NCBI RefSeq assembly: GCF_040954645.1
Contig: NC_092806.1
Location: 79,704,641-79,768,640 of the forward strand
DNA from: Diabrotica undecimpunctata
Taxonomy: Eukaryota; Arthropoda; Insecta; Coleoptera; Chrysomelidae
Length of the DNA: 64,000 nucleotides
Reading direction: 5' to 3'
Part shown: positions 59,836 to 64,000 of the stretch, piece by piece
How positions within the stretch are numbered: the stretch's first letter is position 1
Layout of the letters: the number at the start of each line of letters is the position of its first letter
Translations under genes and position numbers: made by a program
Notes under the pieces: model-generated
Told to the model about the DNA's origin: nothing
Database searches by the model: none
Seen by the model: the letters and a program-made list of their open reading frames with translations, nothing else

Positions 59836-61050
59836 ATGGCTACGATTTATGAGCTCACAGTGACGAATTTAAGGAGACCTCTCGAGGATAGAGAATTAGC
59901 TTCTACCGGAAAAAAGGCTGAGTTAGTCCAACGACTAAAGAACGCTTTGGAGGAAGATGGATTTAATCCAGAAACGTATATATTTGAAGATAAACATGAT
60001 GCTGTCATCTCGTCGATTTCGAAATTAGAGAACAAAGTTTCTGGTGACATCGCATCATTAGAGAACAAAGTCTCTAACGAGATTTCTTCTCTGGAAAGCA
60101 AAGTTTCTGCTAACATCTCTTTGGAAATCTCTAAAGTCACTTCTGAGATGTCTGCCCTCGACGATAGACCAAGTTGCTGCCGATATGTTGGCCTTCGAAG
60201 AAAAGATATGGAAAGAGATGGAAAGGAAGATGGAAGAAACAGGGACAGCAGAGAGAGGAAACAACCCGATTACAATAGAGACAAAAGAAGACGAGACGAA
60301 ATGTAAGTTGGAAATACGGCCGAAATTTGAAGGAAGTGGAGGTTCTGTCCATGTGAAAGTCCCAACTTTCGACGGAAAATCGTCATGGAACAACTACATG
60401 AAACAGTTCGAATCAGCTGCAAGAGCGAATGGATGGTCTGAAAAAGAAAAGGCTGTAAACCTGACTATCGCTCTTCGAGGAGATGCCTTAGATGTGCTTC
60501 AGACCATAGTCGTAGAGGAGACCGATGGTTTCGAACAACTCAAGAAGAGGTTAAATATGCGATATGGCTACGAACATTTGGAGCATGTATATCAGTCGCA
60601 GCTTAAAAATCGTAGACAGAAGAAAGATGAGGCTCTTCAAGAATATGAGGTAGATATTGCCAGATTAGTACAATACGCTTATCCAACAGCTCCCGAAGAC
60701 ATGATGGAAAAATTGGCCGTTCAAACGTTTATTGATGGTCTTCGTGATCATGAAATGCAGAGAACACTGCGATTAGCTCGTCACAGGACGCTGGTTGATG
60801 TCTTATCCGCCGCCCTCGAATACGAGTCAGCTACGCAGGCCTCTGGCGGATATAGTAAAGTTAGGACTGTAAAAGAGGAAGGAGATGAAGATAAACTTGA
60901 CCAGCTCGTTAATATGATGAAAAGTATTACATGCAAGAAAACGAAGACCATAAAATCAAGAAACTCACCATCAGGAAAACCAGAACGAGTCGGCTTTAGA
61001 GGAGCAGCTTCGACCCGGAACTTTTCCAAAGACCCTCTTATACTAATAGC
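59836..61050 (+). pseudogene. Gypsy 2 Gag with SAP domain
   Basis: MATIYELTVTNLRRPLEDRE follows the PBS by 18 bp and continues GKKAELVQRLKNAL, a SAP helix-extension-helix DNA-binding motif (residues ~4-40). It is followed by repeated [14 protein letters not shown] heptad-like coiled coil (residues ~60-105). The frame breaks near 60175 and resumes at about 60185 ([19 protein letters not shown]). The retroviral-type capsid region ([18 protein letters not shown], then [14 protein letters not shown]) spans 60350-60800. No CCHC zinc knuckle is seen before the protease, where one is usual: the basic linker runs from [13 protein letters not shown] into protease. Confidence 0.8.
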
Positions 61051-62330
61051 CTCTTTGAAATGTCGTGAAGATAGTGTATATGTAGATGGAGAAATAAATG
61101 GTAGAAAGCATACGTTGTTGGTGGATACCGGAGCGACCAGAACCATTATACGCCCGACAGTTATAAACAGCCGTAAGAAACTGTTACCAACGAGGTTGCG
61201 ACTTCGCACCGCTACAGGTGGAAATGCCAACATTCATGGAGAAATCCAGGTACAATTGGGAATTGGAGTTATAGTTGCTGACATAGTGTTATATACTGTT
61301 ATAGTTGCTGACATCGAAGAGGACGTTATATTAGGAATGGACGTAATGAATATGCATGGATTCCAATTGGATTTTAAGAATAAGGTAATCAATGTTGGCA
61401 ACGAGGAGGTATTTCTCCATCCACATAATGACAACACTGTGCAAGCAGCCATTAAAGAAGATACAGTCGTGCCTGCGAGAAGCGAAACGATCATAGTAGC
61501 GCGGCTACAGGGAATTGTGGACGAAGGGAGACCTGTTATGATGGAGCCTTGGAACCACGACGATGAGGTTGGCCGTGGAATCATAATTGGAAAGGAATTG
61601 GTGACTTCGGCTAAGGAAATTCCTGTGAGACTTATCAATGTCAACGACTACCCAGTGAACATAAAGAAAGAGGCAAAAGTAGGAACTTGTGTACCTGTGA
61701 CATCCATAATCCGTCAGGCGACAACATCTGATAATTCCAACGACAAATTCGACCAAATGGTTGCAGTTGCAGGACAGTCTCTGAATCAGATTGAGAAAAG
61801 GAAATTAAGGGAATTTCTTCGGCAGTATCGTGATATTTTCGTACCGAAAGGAGGAAAGACGGGAAGAACTACCGTTGTTAAGCATAAAATTGATACTGGT
61901 AATGCTAAGCCAATTCGTCAAACAGCTCGACCATTACCACAGGCGAAAAGAGAGGAAGCTGAAACGATTGTTCAGGAAATGAAGAAAGACGAGGTGATAG
62001 AACCTTCTACGAGCCCATGGGTCTCTCCGGTGGTCCTGGTTAAGAAGAAAGACGGAACGACGAGGTTCTGTGTGGATTACCGTTTGCTGAACAACGTTAC
62101 CAAGAAAAATAGTTATCCTCTGCCTCGGATTGATGACACATTGGCTGGAAGTAAATTGTTTTCTACTTTGGATTTGAAGTCTGGATACTGGCAGGTAGAA
62201 ATGGACCCAGTAGATAAAAAAAGACAGCCTTCACCACAGGATCTGGATTGTGGCAATTCAACGTTATGCCATTTGGACTTTGTAATGCTCCTGCGACATT
62301 TGGGAGGCTTATGGAAAATGTGTTGAGAGG
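61051..62330 (+). pseudogene. Gypsy 2 protease and N-terminal RT
   Basis: [16 protein letters not shown] (61108-61155) is the aspartic protease active site, and [14 protein letters not shown] near 61330 the C-terminal motif. RT starts about 61880: [58 protein letters not shown] and [18 protein letters not shown] frame slip in the A7 run at 62217-62223 ends this frame at 62326. Confidence 0.85.
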
Positions 62331-63165
62331 GTTATCTTGGAAAACATGCCTGGTTTATTTAGATGACATAATCGTCTTGGGGGAGACATTCGAAGATCAT
62401 TTGAGGAATTTAGAAAACGTTTTTAATCGACTTAAAGTTGCACAATTGATGTTAAACCCCAAGAAGTGCCAGCTATTTCAAGGTAAAGTCAATTATCTGG
62501 GTCATATAGTCAGTAAAGGAGTGGCCGTGGATAAGGGAAAAATCGATTCCATTAAGGAATGGCCAAAACCAACTGACAAACACCAAGTGAGAAGTTTTCT
62601 TGGACTATGTACTTACTACCGAAGGTTTATTAAGAAGTTTGCAGATATCGCTAAGCCATTAACGCGACTTACGAAGGAAGCAAGAGATTACCGCTGGGAT
62701 ACAGACTGCCAAAATGCCTTTGAGACCTTGAAAAAGCATTTAATAACAGCACCAATTTTAGGGTATCCACTGCCAGAAGGAGAGTTCATCTTAGATACGG
62801 ATGCAAGTAATGTGGGAATTGGAGGAGTGCTGTCTCAGATTCAAGGAGGACAGGAACGAGTCCTCGGATATTTTAGTAAAATTCTTTCAAAACCTGAGCA
62901 GAATTATTGCGTCACGAGAAGAGAACTTCTAGCAGTAGTTAAATCAGTAGAGCACTTCTATCAATACCTCTATGGCAGAAAGTTTCTAATCCGAACCGAC
63001 CATGCCGCCCTTAAGTGGTTGATGCAGTTTAAGAATCCAGAGGGTCAGATAGCCAGGTAGATCGAACGACTCCAAGAATACGATTTCAAGATTGAGCACC
63101 GGGCCGGAGTTAGCCACAGAAACGCTGATTCTCTTTCCAGAAGGCCATGCCCAGCAGAGTGTTCC
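62231..63165 (+). pseudogene. Gypsy 2 RT catalytic core and RNase H
   Basis: After the slip: [33 protein letters not shown] (catalytic YLDD at 62357), YLGHIVSKGVAV, SFLGLCTYYRRFIKKFADIA. RNase H: FILDTDASNVGIGGVLSQ near 62785, RRELLAVVKS, RTDHAALKWLMQF. A TAG at 63058 replaces a tryptophan-type position before the tether IERLQEYDFKIEHRAG and NADSLSRRP, which stay in frame. Confidence 0.9.
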
Positions 63166-64000
63166 CACTGCAACAAAACGGAATCCAAGGAAGCAGCAGT
63201 GCTAAGAACAACGATGGTCAACGACGACTGGACGCCTACTAAGATCAGAGAAGAACAAGAAAGAGATCCAGTTATACAGAAAATTCGAAAATGGAAAGAG
63301 GAAAACCGTCGACCACCTTGGCAAGAAATATCAAACCTATGCTCAGTAGTTAAGACGTATTGGGCCCAGTGGGACTAATTCATCATGGAAGATGGCTTGC
63401 TCAAACGAGTCCTGGAAAATGATGACGGTTCAGAGAAGAGAAGACAGTTGGTGATCCCAAAGAGCAGAATAGCCGAAGTACTTCGTCAGTTACACGACAG
63501 TCCATCAGGAGGGCATTTTGGTGTAAAGAAAACCCTTCAGCGAATTCGGGAACGGTTTTATTGGATAAACAGTTTCGACGACGTAAAAGACTGGTGTAAG
63601 AAATGTACTATTTGTGCTACGAGTAACGGGCCTTGACTAAAGGAGAGCTCCTATGAGACAATATAATGTTGGAAGCCCGTTTGAAAGAATAGCTTTGGAC
63701 ATTGCTGGGCCATTTCCAGAAAGTGAAAATGGAGGCAAGTACATGTTGGTAGTAATGGATTATTTTACTAAGTGGGTCGAGATTTACGCACTTCCAGACC
63801 AGAAGGCCGCCACCGTTGCAGATAAGTTGATCCAAGAATATATCAGCCGATTTGGAGTGCCTTTGGAGATCCATAGTGACCAAGGCAGGAACTTCGAAAG
63901 CGATCTATTCCAAGGAATATGTGATAGACTAGGCATGAAGAAAACAAGAACTACAGCATATCATCCGCAATCTGATGGTATGGTAGAACGGATGAATAGG
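63166..64000 (+). pseudogene. Gypsy 2 integrase (cut by window end)
   Basis: The zinc-binding HHCC module is at 63490-63615: QLHDSPSGGHFG, then WCKKCTIC. TAA at 63376 and a frame change near 63637 interrupt it. The catalytic core continues in the shifted frame: FERIALDIAGPFPESENGGK near 63682, HSDQGRNFESDLF near 63872 and AYHPQSDGMVERMNR up to 64000. All three catalytic acids of the DDE triad can be seen. Integrase inserts the cDNA into host DNA. Confidence 0.85.

Larger units (their letters stand above)
58849..64000 (+). mobile_element. Ty3/gypsy element 2 (runs off the window)
   Basis: 5' LTR, PBS, gag with an N-terminal SAP domain, protease, RT, RNase H and integrase, in the Ty3/gypsy order, all on the plus strand. 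Integrase is cut by the window end. At least three frame breaks and two stops make this copy non-functional, but similarity is continuous, so it is younger than gypsy 1. Confidence 0.9.

Noticed and set aside
59847..60393. Minus-strand ORFs opposite gypsy 2 Gag (also 60781-61756)
   Set aside because: Antisense to a well-supported Gag-protease reading frame.

Overview
This is a repeat-dense, AT-rich eukaryotic window, almost certainly insect. The evidence is the mixture of non-LTR retrotransposons, Penelope-like elements (PLEs), Ty3/gypsy, Tc1/mariner, pogo-like, hAT and piggyBac elements, most of them broken by frameshifts and stops, together with long (TA)n tracts and one intron-bounded host exon. 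A beetle with a large, transposon-rich genome would fit, but that is an inference. I see no rRNA gene, true tRNA gene, CRISPR array or bacterial gene.

Layout. 1-2160: repeat A, a (TA)n tract and a truncated repeat B. 2208-7955: a foldback element with ~300-bp inverted arms, split by a 5.1-kb I-like LINE that has a 12-bp target duplication. 7956-8637: PLE 3' end. 8680-11475: repeat B, a TIR element with an odd ORF. 11.5-15.3 kb: Tc1-like debris and a TIR element (12998-15270) encoding a long-spacing DDE transposase. 15.5-18.8 kb: LINE tails, with the probable last exon of the DNA-repair gene XPC at 15957-16157. 20.99-24.97 kb: broken Ty3/gypsy element carrying a mariner-like insert. 25.0-26.3 kb: pogo-like MITE inside (TA)n, then repeat C. 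26.8-30.2 kb: rearranged LINE. 32.5-33.0 kb: decayed two-exon THAP gene. 33.34-34.41 kb: hAT 3' half. 34.4-48.7 kb: a large inverted arrangement of repeats A/X around a head-to-head PLE pair, a SINE-like unit and a full-length repeat B. 48.93-51.35 kb: full-length piggyBac with two nonsense codons. 52.0-53.3 kb: RTE-like remnant. 54.1-56.6 kb: Jockey scrap, repeats D and C, a PLE. 58.85-64.0 kb: 5' LTR and gag-pro-RT-RNaseH-IN of a second Ty3/gypsy element that runs off the window.

Most of the window is transposons nested in transposons. Two themes recur: nearly every (TA)n tract lies at an element boundary, and many element pairs are in inverted orientation. The only parts that look like host genes are the XPC exon and, in decayed form, the THAP gene. 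The most novel-looking items are repeat B (30-bp TIRs in (TA)n, no recognisable transposase, a conserved-family ORF), the related A/C termini, and hammerhead-like folds shared by the PLE ends and the foldback arms.
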